Shown here piece after piece: positions 14,579 to 22,845 of a stretch of 48,244 nucleotides of DNA. The notes beneath the pieces were generated by a model, which was given only the letters and a program-made list of their open reading frames with translations, was not told the origin of the DNA and made no database searches. A program made the translations under genes and the position numbers. Origin of the DNA: Lachnospiraceae bacterium NC2004 (lineage in GTDB: Bacteria; Bacillota; Clostridia; Lachnospirales; Lachnospiraceae); the NCBI GenBank assembly GCA_000621905.1, contig JHXB01000017.1, forward strand, positions 1 through 48,244, read 5' to 3'. Within the stretch, counting starts at the first letter, position 1; each line of letters opens with the position of its first letter.

Positions 14579-16543
14579 ATGGCCGGATATCTCCCTATTT
14601 GTAAAGAAGATTTAGAAAAACAAAATATCGACCAGCTAGATTTTGTCTATGTTATCGGAGATGCCTATGTGGATCATCCGTCGTTTGGCCCGGCAATCAT
14701 AAGCAGGGTTTTGGAGTCACATGGCTATACGGTTGGTATCATCTCCCAGCCGGATTGGAAAGATCAGGACAGCATTTCCATTCTTGGTAAGCCACGTCTG
14801 GCTTTTATAATCAGCGGTGGCAATATGGATTCCATGGTTAATCACTATTATGTATCCAAAAAGCACCGCTCAACGGATGCCTATACCCCAGGCGGTGAGG
14901 TAGGAAAGCGCCCGGATCATGCGACTGTAGTATATGGTAATCTGATTCGCAAAACCTACAAAGACATTCCAATTGTTATCGGTGGGATTGAGGCGAGCCT
15001 TAGGCGTATGGCGCATTACGATTACTGGTCAGACTCTTTCAAGAGGTCTATATTGCTTGACAGCGGGGCGAATATGATATCCTATGGAATGGGAGAGAAA
15101 TCGATCGTTGAGATAGCGGATGCGTTAAACAGTGGTTTGAATGTCTCTGATATTACATTTGTCAAAGGAACTGTGTATAAAACCAAGGACGAGAACCTGT
15201 TTTATGATGAGATCAGACTTCCTTCTTATGATCAAATGAAGGAGGATAAGCGCTATTACGCTGAAAGTTTTAAGATACAGTACGACAATACTGATCCGTT
15301 TACCGGGAAGGTGCTTGTTGAGGAATATCCAAACGGAGTATTTGTGGTGCAGAATCCTCCACAGCCACCTCTTTCTACACAGGAGATGGATGATGTTTAC
15401 GCTCTCCCTTACATGAGAAATTATCATCCTTCTTATGAAGAGAAGGGCGGGGTTCCTGCTATTTCCGAAATCAAGTTTTCTTTGATTAGCAATCGTGGAT
15501 GTTTTGGTGGTTGTAATTTCTGTGCCCTGACATTTCATCAGGGGCGCACGATACAGGTGAGAAGTCATGAGTCAATTATCGACGAAGCTAAGAAGATTAT
15601 AGATTTGCCGGAATTTAAGGGATATATTCATGATGTTGGTGGTCCGACTGCTAACTTTAGACATCCTTCCTGCGAGAAGCAGTTGAAATACGGCGTGTGC
15701 AAGAACAAACAGTGCCTATTTCCGAAACCATGTAAGAATCTCTATGTGGATCACAGCGATTACTTGGCGCTTTTACGAAAACTCAGGGAGCTTCCAAAGG
15801 TGAAGAAAGTTTTCGTGCGTTCAGGTATACGCTTCGACTATCTGCTTGCGGATTCGGATGATACATTTTTTAAGGAATTGGTTGAACATCACATCAGCGG
15901 ACAGTTAAAGGTTGCGCCGGAGCATATTGCGGATCCTGTGCTTATGAGGATGGGAAAGCCGGAGAACAGCGTCTATGAACGCTTTATCCACCGTTATAAA
16001 AAATTAAATGAGCAAATGGGAAAGAATCAATTTGTGGTTCCTTACCTGATGTCATCGCATCCCGGAAGCACAATGAAAGAGGCTGTGGCGCTTGCGGAAT
16101 ATTTGCGAGATATTGGTTACATGCCTGAGCAGGTGCAGGACTTTTATCCTACGCCGTCAACTATGTCTACGGTCATGTACTATACAGGAATTGATCCGCG
16201 TGATATGAAGCCGGTTTATGTGGTTAAAAATCCACATGAAAAGGCGATGCAGCGAGCTTTGATTCAGTACCGTAATCCGGCTAATTATGATTTGGTTTAT
16301 GAGGCACTTGTCAAAGCCGGAAGAGAAGATTTGATTGGCTTTGATAAAAAATGCTTGATTCGACCAAGACATAATGCGTCTTATAATTCTAAGAAAGGCA
16401 AGCAATATGCTCACGCTCCAAAATCAAATGGAAACGGTAAATACGTGAGAAACAACAACGAACATAATAAAGGGAATGGCGCATCAGGCGGCAAAAAGAA
16501 GAAAAAGACAATAAGAAATGTACATAAGAAGAAAAAGAATTGA
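14579..16543 (+). CDS. YgiQ family radical SAM protein
   Basis: A 654-residue protein. N-terminal region: [20 protein letters not shown] and the family-specific [18 protein letters not shown]. The radical SAM cluster motif is [16 protein letters not shown] (CxxxCxxC, about residue 313 onward), and further Cys follow ([15 protein letters not shown] ... C). The C-terminus is a Lys/Asn-rich basic tail. YgiQ proteins are conserved radical SAM enzymes without an established reaction. ATG 14579 is chosen because CGGAGGAAG lies just upstream; 14546 has no such site. Confidence 0.92.
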   Translation: MAGYLPICKEDLEKQNIDQLDFVYVIGDAYVDHPSFGPAIISRVLESHGYTVGIISQPDWKDQDSISILGKPRLAFIISGGNMDSMVNHYYVSKKHRSTDAYTPGGEVGKRPDHATVVYGNLIRKTYKDIPIVIGGIEASLRRMAHYDYWSDSFKRSILLDSGANMISYGMGEKSIVEIADALNSGLNVSDITFVKGTVYKTKDENLFYDEIRLPSYDQMKEDKRYYAESFKIQYDNTDPFTGKVLVEEYPNGVFVVQNPPQPPLSTQEMDDVYALPYMRNYHPSYEEKGGVPAISEIKFSLISNRGCFGGCNFCALTFHQGRTIQVRSHESIIDEAKKIIDLPEFKGYIHDVGGPTANFRHPSCEKQLKYGVCKNKQCLFPKPCKNLYVDHSDYLALLRKLRELPKVKKVFVRSGIRFDYLLADSDDTFFKELVEHHISGQLKVAPEHIADPVLMRMGKPENSVYERFIHRYKKLNEQMGKNQFVVPYLMSSHPGSTMKEAVALAEYLRDIGYMPEQVQDFYPTPSTMSTVMYYTGIDPRDMKPVYVVKNPHEKAMQRALIQYRNPANYDLVYEALVKAGREDLIGFDKKCLIRPRHNASYNSKKGKQYAHAPKSNGNGKYVRNNNEHNKGNGASGGKKKKKTIRNVHKKKKN

Positions 16544-16556
16544 AAGGGAAGAACAT

Positions 16557-17126
16557 ATGCTAACACATGTGGGTACGCAAACTATTAATACTGAGAGATT
16601 GATTCTTCGTCGCTTTGAGTATTCAGATATTGATTCCATGCTTCGCAATTGGATTGCTGATGAGAAGACACAGTATGATTATGGTGAACCATATTACACA
16701 ACATCTGAGGCTGTAAAAGAGCTGTTTGACACGAAGTACATTGCATCTTATTCCAAGGATGATTATTATCGTTGGGCTGTGATTGAAAAAGAATCGGGTG
16801 AATGTATAGGGCAAATCGCTTATTTTACTGTGGATTCAGATAATTATCACGGTGAGATTGAGTATGTTATAGGTCCGGCGTTTCAGGGAAAAGGATATGC
16901 AACAGAGATCACAAAAGCAGTAATCGCATTTGGATTTGATAAGGTTAATTTTCACAGAATTGAGATTGATTGTCGTACAGAAAATGAAGCATCAAGAAGA
17001 GTTATTGAAAAATGTGGTCTGAACTACGAAGGAGTATTTAGAGATTTCTTTTGGAGGAAAGACCACTATGAAGGAAGAAGAGTCTTCTCTATTTTGAAAG
17101 AAGAATATGCGCGAAGTCAACAGTGA
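16557..17126 (+). CDS. GNAT acetyltransferase, RimJ/RimL-like
   Basis: A 189-residue protein with the RimJ/RimL start pattern (TINTERLILRRFEYSDIDSM), motif A GPAFQGKGYATEITKAVI, and the C-terminal FHRIEIDCRTENEASRRVIE, then KCGLNYEGVFRD. Such enzymes acetylate N-termini of ribosomal proteins or small amines; the substrate here is not assigned. ATG 16557 has AAAGGGAAG upstream, while the frame from 16518 overlaps the YgiQ gene. It lies only 13 bases after YgiQ and is probably co-transcribed. Confidence 0.88.
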   Translation: MLTHVGTQTINTERLILRRFEYSDIDSMLRNWIADEKTQYDYGEPYYTTSEAVKELFDTKYIASYSKDDYYRWAVIEKESGECIGQIAYFTVDSDNYHGEIEYVIGPAFQGKGYATEITKAVIAFGFDKVNFHRIEIDCRTENEASRRVIEKCGLNYEGVFRDFFWRKDHYEGRRVFSILKEEYARSQQ

Positions 17127-17135
17127 GTAAGGAAA

Positions 17136-17155
17136 CCACGGGGACAGACCTTGTG
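17136..17155. repeat. REP-like element abutting a second GNAT remnant
   Basis: CCACGGGGACAGACCTTGTG, one mismatch from consensus, ten bases after the stop of the RimJ-like gene. Confidence 0.72.
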
Positions 17156-17161
17156 TTTTAG

Positions 17162-17239
17162 AAGCTTGGATATCATCAGACAGGAAAGATTGATAAGATA
17201 AATGATCTAATGGATATCGTGTATTTTGAAAAGGACTGA
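17162..17239 (+). pseudogene. Very short C-terminal remnant of a GNAT gene
   Basis: From 17162 to the TGA at 17237-17239 the frame reads KLGYHQTGKIDKINDLMDIV followed by YFEKD, the characteristic last strand of GNATs ('YEKLGY..TG...I.D...V.YEK'). It is only 25 codons long, starts next to a REP-like element, and has an in-frame stop immediately upstream. It is unrelated in sequence to the intact neighbour's tail, so it is the rest of another lost gene. Confidence 0.55.
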
Positions 17240-17255
17240 AAGGGGAGAGTTAAAA

Positions 17256-17951
17256 ATGATTTCAGAATATAGTAATGTGCAGAAGATTGCCAAAGATACT
17301 ATAGAATACATTAAAACAGAAGTCAGACCGGGGATGACACTTAAGAATGTTCGTCAGTTATGTGAAGATAAGATGATTGAGCTCGGAGCAGATTCATTTT
17401 GGTATTACGATATAGGAGCTTTTGTATTTTCAGGTGATGAGACGACTGTTTCGGTATCAGGAAGGGAATATACTACCTCAGATAGAATTATCGAATCTGA
17501 CGATATTATAACAATAGATCTCAGCCCTCAGATTGGCGATACCTGGGGAGATCATGCAAGAACAATTATCATTGAGGATGGTAATGTAGTGAAGTCAATT
17601 GAAGAAATTAAGTGTGAGGAGTGGGGAAAAGGACTTCTCATGGAGAAGAGGCTTCACGACAAGATGAATGGAATTGTTAATCCTGATATGACATTCGAAG
17701 AATTGTATTATCAGATGAACGAATATATCAAAGGTGAGAGCTATATTAATCTTGATTTTATGGGTAATCTTGGACACTCTATAGTTCGCAAGAAGGATGA
17801 CAGAATATACATCGAGAAGGGCAATAATACTAAGCTCGGTGATGTTAACTTCTTTACATTTGAACCGCATATAAGTGTCAGCGGATCGAAGTATGGATAT
17901 AAAAGGGAAGACATATATTACTTTGAAAATGAAGAATTAAGAAAACTATGA
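17256..17951 (+). CDS. M24 family metallopeptidase (aminopeptidase-like)
   Basis: A 231-residue protein with the pita-bread fold of methionine and Xaa-Pro aminopeptidases. All five expected metal ligands can be placed: Asp in ITIDLSPQ, Asp in WGDHART, His in LGHSIV, Glu in FTFEPHI and Glu in KREDIYYFE. The N-terminal creatinase domain of typical Xaa-Pro dipeptidases is missing, so it is a catalytic-domain-only type. ATG 17256 has AGGGGAG nine bases upstream. The substrate is not predictable. It is followed by a terminator. Confidence 0.82.
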   Translation: MISEYSNVQKIAKDTIEYIKTEVRPGMTLKNVRQLCEDKMIELGADSFWYYDIGAFVFSGDETTVSVSGREYTTSDRIIESDDIITIDLSPQIGDTWGDHARTIIIEDGNVVKSIEEIKCEEWGKGLLMEKRLHDKMNGIVNPDMTFEELYYQMNEYIKGESYINLDFMGNLGHSIVRKKDDRIYIEKGNNTKLGDVNFFTFEPHISVSGSKYGYKREDIYYFENEELRKL

Positions 17952-17961
17952 TAATCGCAGT

Positions 17962-17992
17962 AACAACTGGTATTATGCCGGTTGTTTTTTTT
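17962..17992 (+). terminator. Rho-independent terminator after the M24 peptidase
   Basis: AACAACTGG pairs with CCGGTTGTT over 9 bp (one T-G) with a seven-base loop, followed by a run of eight T. Confidence 0.85.
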
Positions 17993-18007
17993 ATGCGATA
18001 AACAGGC

Positions 18008-18064
18008 TTGGTATAGGGATTATTTATTGGTATAGAGATTATTTATTGGTATAGGGATTACTTA
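18008..18064. repeat. Three tandem 19-bp repeats upstream of metN
   Basis: TTGGTATAGGGATTATTTA occurs three times head to tail (18008-18026, 18027-18045, 18046-18064). The second copy has one change (AGA for GGG centre) and the third has one near the end. The array lies about 25 bases upstream of a likely promoter, a position expected for activator binding sites. No known riboswitch core is seen in the leader that follows. Confidence 0.85.
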
Positions 18065-18088
18065 TAACAGACAATAGTTTTTAAGGAT

Positions 18089-18117
18089 TAGACAGACTGC
18101 AGAGTATGTTTTAGAAT
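18089..18117 (+). promoter_or_regulatory. Probable promoter of the metNI-oxidoreductase-metQ operon
   Basis: TAGACA (18089-18094), a 17-base spacer and TAGAAT (18112-18117) each differ from consensus at one position. Transcription would begin near 18124, giving a leader of about 50 bases before metN. Confidence 0.5.
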
Positions 18118-18176
18118 GAAACGCGTCGATGAGACATGGATAAAACAAAGCATAAAATAGACAGGAGATGGAGGGT

Positions 18177-19214
18177 ATGTCAGATAAAGATAGAAACCAG
18201 ATTATAAGTTTCGAAAATGTTAGCGTAAGTTTCAGGCAAAAAAGGAAAAAAGTTGAAGCGGTCAAAGATGTAAGCTTCAACATCGAAGAAGGAGAAATCG
18301 TCGGTATCATTGGTTCATCAGGAGCCGGCAAGAGCACACTCCTTAGAACAATAAACGGTCTTCAGAATCCATCATCAGGTGAAGTAAAAGTTGATGGCAA
18401 GATAGTTGGTAATCTGAAGCATAAAGATCTTCGGTTGTTAAGAAGTAACATCGGAATGATATTTCAGCACTTCAATTTGATAAACAGCAAGGATGTGTAT
18501 TCCAACATCGAATTTGTTCTTACTGAGAATGGCAAGACCAAAAAAGAAGCTGCTGAGAGAATAGATGAATTACTTAACTATGTAGGTATCGAAGATAAGA
18601 AACATGCATTCCCGGAACAGTTATCCGGTGGACAGAAACAGAGAGTTGCCATAGCAAGAGCGCTTGCAAACAATGCAAAGATTCTTCTTTGTGACGAGCC
18701 AACATCAGCCTTGGATGCAGAAACAACAGAAGCGGTGCTTAATCTTATAAAGAAAATTAATAAGGAACTTAACATCACAACAGTGATTATCACCCATGAG
18801 CTTGATGTTGTAAAAGAGGTTTGCGACAGAGTAGTAGTTATGGATGCCGGTGAGGTTGTTGAGATAGGAGACGTTTACAGCGTATTCACAAAACCGGAAA
18901 GTGAATTCACAGAGACTCTTATAAAAAAAGAGAACAAGTTCATCATTCCAAAGAATGTTTTAGAAAATGCAAAAGGAACAGTAATAAGAGTCGAGTATTA
19001 TAACGAAAATGCAGAGCGCGCCCTAATAGCTGAAGCAATAAGAAAGTATGGTGTGAAGATTAATATTCTTCATGGAAAGATAGAGTTTATCAAGAAACAG
19101 CCTCTCGGAGTTTTATACATTTGCGTAGATGGAACAGAGGAACAGACGAAGGACGCACTTGAGTTTATAAAGGAAAATGCAGGAAGAACGGAGGTGCTTA
19201 GAGATGCTAGCTGA
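18177..19214 (+). CDS. metN: Methionine-type ABC transporter ATPase MetN
   Basis: A 345-residue protein with all ABC motifs: Walker A IGSSGAGKST, Q-loop IFQHFNLI, signature LSGGQKQRVAIARAL, Walker B LLCDEPTSALD and switch His in ITHEL. The C-terminal domain (about residues 265-345, VIRVEYYNENAERALIAEAI...) is the ACT-like NIL domain that in MetN binds methionine and inhibits transport when internal methionine is high. ATG 18177 is preferred to 18168 because AGGAG sits nine bases before it. It is the first gene of an operon that also encodes a 2-oxoacid:ferredoxin oxidoreductase. Confidence 0.9.
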   Translation: MSDKDRNQIISFENVSVSFRQKRKKVEAVKDVSFNIEEGEIVGIIGSSGAGKSTLLRTINGLQNPSSGEVKVDGKIVGNLKHKDLRLLRSNIGMIFQHFNLINSKDVYSNIEFVLTENGKTKKEAAERIDELLNYVGIEDKKHAFPEQLSGGQKQRVAIARALANNAKILLCDEPTSALDAETTEAVLNLIKKINKELNITTVIITHELDVVKEVCDRVVVMDAGEVVEIGDVYSVFTKPESEFTETLIKKENKFIIPKNVLENAKGTVIRVEYYNENAERALIAEAIRKYGVKINILHGKIEFIKKQPLGVLYICVDGTEEQTKDALEFIKENAGRTEVLRDAS

Positions 19215-19887
19215 TTTTTATCAAATATTTTTAGAGATACAGGAAAAACTCGTACAGGCGCTTGAAGAGACAGCATTTATGACGCTTACTTCTCTTGTCC
19301 TTTCAATAGTTTTGGGAATAGCATTAGGCCTTGTTCTTTATATAACGAATGAACCATTGCTTTCAAAGAACACACCGGTATATCAAATAGTTGGATTCAT
19401 ATCTAATATGATTAGCTCCATACCATTTCTTATACTTATGATTTTTCTTCTTCCGTTATCTTCGGTAATCGTAGGAACAAAGATTGGCTCAAAGGCTGTT
19501 ATCGTTCCACTTACCATAGCAGCTGCAGCCTTCTTCGGAAGACTGGCTGAGGCTTCATTTTCAGAAGTAGATAAGGGAGTTTTAGAAGCAGTTCTTTCAT
19601 CCGGAGCTAAAAAGAGTCATGTAATTGCAAAGATAGTTCTTCCTGAAGCCAGGATATCACTTATAAAAAATATAACCGTAACAGCTATAACAGTCTTAGG
19701 TTTCTCAGCCATGGCAGGACTTGTCGGCGGCGGTGGAATAGGAGATCTGGCTTATAGATACGGCTATCAGAGATATCAGAAGGAAGTCATGATTATATGT
19801 ATCTTGCTGCTGATAATCATGGTTCAGTTAACGCAAACCATAGGAGATCTGATAGTACGAGGACTTATTAAGAGAAAGCAGGGCTGA
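19204..19887 (+). CDS. metI: Methionine-type ABC transporter permease MetI
   Basis: A 227-residue permease with five or six spans, the FxxxLxxAxxxT-type N-terminus (QALEETAFMTLTSLVLSIVL) and the EAA loop EAVLSSGAKKSHVIAKIVLP that docks onto MetN. The GFSAMAGLVGGGGIGDLAYR segment is strongly characteristic of MetI. ATG 19204 has CGGAGG about ten bases upstream and overlaps metN by 11 bases. The next gene begins one base after its stop and is an enzyme subunit, not metQ, which is unusual for this transporter. Confidence 0.9.
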   Translation: MLADFYQIFLEIQEKLVQALEETAFMTLTSLVLSIVLGIALGLVLYITNEPLLSKNTPVYQIVGFISNMISSIPFLILMIFLLPLSSVIVGTKIGSKAVIVPLTIAAAAFFGRLAEASFSEVDKGVLEAVLSSGAKKSHVIAKIVLPEARISLIKNITVTAITVLGFSAMAGLVGGGGIGDLAYRYGYQRYQKEVMIICILLLIIMVQLTQTIGDLIVRGLIKRKQG

Positions 19888-19888
19888 T

Positions 19889-20428
19889 ATGAAGGAGATA
19901 ACATGGTATGGCCGAGGCGGTCAGGGTGCTTTTACAGCATCCAGAATCCTGGGGGCTGCGGCAATGTTTAGGGGCTATAAGAGTCTGGCATTTCCTTCAT
20001 TTGGACCTGAAAGAAGAGGAGCACCGATAAGAGCATTTACCAAGATTTCTGATAAAAGAATTGTTGATAGAAGCATAGTAAAAAAGAATGATTACATTAT
20101 AGTTTTAGACGACAGTCTTTATTCAGACAAGCTTCTTAAGGAATTGAAGCCGAATGGCTATTTGCTGATAAATACCAAAAAGCCTGCTTCATTTTATAGC
20201 GACAGCAGGATAATCTCGGGGGATATCAAAGCAAATGCTGAGCTTATCTTGAAACTTCCAATAGTAAATATCGGTATTCTTGGACTCCTTATTGGAATAG
20301 ATAAAGATATAAATCTATCGGATTTGGAGAAATCAATTACCGAATATATGCCTGAAAAGGTGGCAAGGAAGAACGTAGAGCTGCTCCATAAGATAAATGA
20401 GTTGAGTGGAGGAAATGGTGATGATTAA
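19889..20428 (+). CDS. 2-oxoacid:ferredoxin oxidoreductase, gamma subunit
   Basis: A 179-residue protein matching the gamma subunit of the four-subunit OFOR family (PorG/VorC-like): WYGRGGQGAFTASRILGAAA near the start and FPSFGPERRGAPIRAFTKIS. The domain helps bind coenzyme A in assembled OFORs, which oxidatively decarboxylate 2-oxo acids to acyl-CoA with reduction of ferredoxin, or run in reverse as reductive carboxylases. Its stop overlaps the start region of the delta subunit. The sequence alone does not tell pyruvate, branched-chain, aryl or methylthio 2-oxo acids apart. Confidence 0.88.
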   Translation: MKEITWYGRGGQGAFTASRILGAAAMFRGYKSLAFPSFGPERRGAPIRAFTKISDKRIVDRSIVKKNDYIIVLDDSLYSDKLLKELKPNGYLLINTKKPASFYSDSRIISGDIKANAELILKLPIVNIGILGLLIGIDKDINLSDLEKSITEYMPEKVARKNVELLHKINELSGGNGDD

Positions 20429-20744
20429 ACCTTCATTGGAACCAAGACCTGTTATAAGAAAACTATCTGAGATTCCACAGGGTGGTAGCTCAAAAGCCGG
20501 CTTCCTTGTAGATAAAAACTCAGGATGGAGAAACAGGACTCCAAGGGTAGATGTAGATAAATGTGTGGGATGTTTGCAGTGTTACATGTATTGCCCTGAT
20601 GGAGTAATAAGGAAAAATGTAATTGAAATAGATGGTAAGACCGTAACAAAGGTTGATATAGATTATGACTTCTGTAAGGGCTGTGGAATATGCGAAAAGA
20701 TGTGCCAAATAGGAGCAATCAGTATGGAGGAGAAAAGTGAGTGA
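20421..20744 (+). CDS. 2-oxoacid:ferredoxin oxidoreductase, delta (ferredoxin-like) subunit
   Basis: A 107-residue protein. After about 47 residues (GGSSKAGFLVDKNSGWRNRTP is typical of PorD-type subunits) come two CxxCxxCxxxC motifs, CVGCLQCYMYCP and CKGCGICEKMC, expected to carry two [4Fe-4S] clusters that pass electrons from the active site to free ferredoxin. ATG 20421 is eight bases after GGAGG; the frame from GTG 20406 is less likely. It overlaps the gamma gene by eight bases and the alpha gene by eight. Confidence 0.88.
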   Translation: MIKPSLEPRPVIRKLSEIPQGGSSKAGFLVDKNSGWRNRTPRVDVDKCVGCLQCYMYCPDGVIRKNVIEIDGKTVTKVDIDYDFCKGCGICEKMCQIGAISMEEKSE

Positions 20745-21918
20745 GATTAGATTTATATCAGGCGATGAGGCATTTGCCCAGGGCGTTCGTCTTGCTAAAC
20801 CTCAGGTTATATCGGCATATCCAATAACACCTCAGACCATCGTTGTAGAGCGCCTGGCTGATATGGTTGAAGACGGAAGTCTTAATAGTGAATTTGTTCA
20901 TGTGGAGTCGGAACACTCGGCGATGATGACAGCTATGGGTGCGTCAGCAATGGGAGCGAGAGTATTTACAGCTACTTCTTCCCAAGGACTTTTATATATG
21001 GCTGAGTGTCTTACCTATGTATCAGGTGGAAGATTTCCTATAGTGATGATGAATGCCAACCGCGCAACAGCACTTCCGTGGAGTATATATGGAGATCATA
21101 GAGATTCACTTTCACAGCTTGATTCAGGCTGGATACAGATATATGTCGAGGATGCTCAAGAAAGTCTTGATATGGCTTTAGAGGCCTACAGGCTTGCAGA
21201 AAGCGAAAATGTCAGGCTTCCGGTAATGATAAATCTTGACGGATTTATTCTTACACATACTTACGAGGCGGTTGAGATACCTTCTGAAGAAGATGTCAGA
21301 GATTTTCTAAAACCTAGAGAAACCTGGGATAAACTTGATTTTGACAATCCGGTTAGTATGGCATTTACAGTTGGCCCTGAGTTAAATGAAGAGTTTAATC
21401 TTCTTCATCATAAGGCAGCGCTAGCGGCAATAGATGAGCTTGACAGAATTGACAAAGAATATGCTGAGCTTACGGGCAGAAGTTATGGTGGAAGTGTTAA
21501 CGGTTATCTTACAGAGGATGCAGATTACATTCTGATAACACTGGGAAGCATCAGTGGTCTTGTAAGAGACACCGTAGATGAACTTAGAGCTGAAGGCATA
21601 AAAGCCGGTGTCGTTAAGATAAGGATGATTCGTCCTTTCCCAACAGATGAGCTTCTAAAGCATTTGGAAAATGTTATAGCCGTTGGAACTCTCGAGAGGG
21701 ATATATCATTTGGCTACGAGGGCACAGTTTATACAAATGTTAATTCAGCCCTTCATAAAGGAAGAAATTTTGCTGATTCATACGACTTTATCGGTGGTAT
21801 CGGCGGAAGGGATATCTCAAAAGAGATAATCAGAGAGTGCTTCGAGGCGATGATAAATAAGGAGACTGACAGACTTGTTAGATTTGTTGGATTGGAGGTA
21901 GAGGATGATGTCAGATAG
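20737..21918 (+). CDS. 2-oxoacid:ferredoxin oxidoreductase, alpha subunit
   Basis: A 393-residue alpha subunit (PorA/VorA-like). The N-terminal half carries SAYPITPQT, then FVHVESEHSAMMTAMGASAM and the ATSSQGLLYMAE segment, which forms the pyrimidine-binding face for thiamine diphosphate and the CoA-facing loop (NANRATALPWSIYGDHRDSL). The C-terminal half holds the transketolase C-terminal-like domain (AGVVKIRMIRPFP). It starts with GTG, six bases after GGAGG, and overlaps the delta gene. It acts with the beta subunit as the catalytic pair. Confidence 0.9.
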   Translation: MSEIRFISGDEAFAQGVRLAKPQVISAYPITPQTIVVERLADMVEDGSLNSEFVHVESEHSAMMTAMGASAMGARVFTATSSQGLLYMAECLTYVSGGRFPIVMMNANRATALPWSIYGDHRDSLSQLDSGWIQIYVEDAQESLDMALEAYRLAESENVRLPVMINLDGFILTHTYEAVEIPSEEDVRDFLKPRETWDKLDFDNPVSMAFTVGPELNEEFNLLHHKAALAAIDELDRIDKEYAELTGRSYGGSVNGYLTEDADYILITLGSISGLVRDTVDELRAEGIKAGVVKIRMIRPFPTDELLKHLENVIAVGTLERDISFGYEGTVYTNVNSALHKGRNFADSYDFIGGIGGRDISKEIIRECFEAMINKETDRLVRFVGLEVEDDVR

Positions 21919-22801
21919 GATAAATGCAAGGAACATATCTGATAGCGAATTCTTCTACGGACATAAGGCATGTGCCGGTTGTGGTGGATCATTGGCAGTA
22001 AGGATAGCACTTAAGGTTCTAGGAGAGAGAACACTACTTGTAGAACCAGCAGGTTGCATGTCAGCGGTGAGTTTTAATTATCCGCAGATGAGTTTCGCCA
22101 ATAATGCCATAATATCTGCATTTGCCGGGACAGCAGCTGTAATGACCGGACTTAAGGTTGGAGCAGAGGCTATGGGTCTTAAAGATTATCATGTGCTTGG
22201 TATAGCCGGGGACGGTGGTACAGCAGATATAGGTATTCAGGCGCTGTCGGGGCTTATAGATAGAAATGATGATGCAATCTACATTTGCTATGATAACGAA
22301 GCGTATATGAATACAGGAATACAAAAGAGTGGACTTACCCCATTTGGTGCAACTACCACAACAACTCCTGCAGGTAGCAGAGTAAAGGGAAATTTAAGAC
22401 CTAAAAAGAATCTCTTTGAGATTGTAGCTGCCCATGGTATTCCGTATGCGGCAACAGCAAGCGTTGGATACATAGAGGATTTTGCTAATAAGGTAAAAAG
22501 AGCATCTGAGGTAAAAGGGACATCGTTTATTCATGTTTTAGCACCTTGCCCGACAGGATGGGGTGTAGATACTTCAGAAACAGTAGATATAGCGAGGGAA
22601 ATAGTTGATACAGGGCTATGGTATCTTGCAGAATACTATGATGGTGAATTTCATCTTAACATGAAGCCTAAGGCTTTAGAGGGTGTAAGCCATTATATAA
22701 AAAGACAAAAAAGGTTCAAACATCTTAGTGATGAGGACATAAATACAATAATACGCGAAAGGGATAAAACTTGGGAGCGTATCGCCAAATTTGGTAATTA
22801 A
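21905..22801 (+). CDS. 2-oxoacid:ferredoxin oxidoreductase, beta subunit (thiamine diphosphate-binding)
   Basis: A 298-residue beta subunit. The N-terminal ACAGCGGSLAVR and the later Cys (EPAGCMSAV; LAPCPTGW) are the positions that ligate the proximal [4Fe-4S] cluster. GIAGDGGTADIG with YDNEAYMNTGIQ is the thiamine diphosphate/Mg motif (GDG ... N). It overlaps the alpha gene by 14 bases. The four genes stand in the order gamma-delta-alpha-beta, as in archaeal-type PorGDAB. Unusually, they are inserted between metI and metQ. Confidence 0.9.
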   Translation: MMSDRINARNISDSEFFYGHKACAGCGGSLAVRIALKVLGERTLLVEPAGCMSAVSFNYPQMSFANNAIISAFAGTAAVMTGLKVGAEAMGLKDYHVLGIAGDGGTADIGIQALSGLIDRNDDAIYICYDNEAYMNTGIQKSGLTPFGATTTTTPAGSRVKGNLRPKKNLFEIVAAHGIPYAATASVGYIEDFANKVKRASEVKGTSFIHVLAPCPTGWGVDTSETVDIAREIVDTGLWYLAEYYDGEFHLNMKPKALEGVSHYIKRQKRFKHLSDEDINTIIRERDKTWERIAKFGN

Positions 22802-22812
22802 ATATTTTTATA

Positions 22813-22830
22813 GATCTCAAAAAAGAGATC
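22813..22830 (+). promoter_or_regulatory. Short hairpin between the beta subunit gene and metQ
   Basis: GATCTC, AAAAAA, GAGATC forms a perfect 6-bp stem 15 bases before metQ, just ahead of an unusually strong AGAAGGAGGT ribosome binding site. It has no following T run. It could stabilise a processed metQ transcript so that the binding protein is made in excess. Confidence 0.4.
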
Positions 22831-22845
22831 AGAAGGAGGTAAATT

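Noticed and set aside
18065-18176. SAM riboswitch or T-box in the metN leader
   Set aside because: The leader after the likely start site is only about 50 bases long and has no terminator hairpin, K-turn or T-box sequence.
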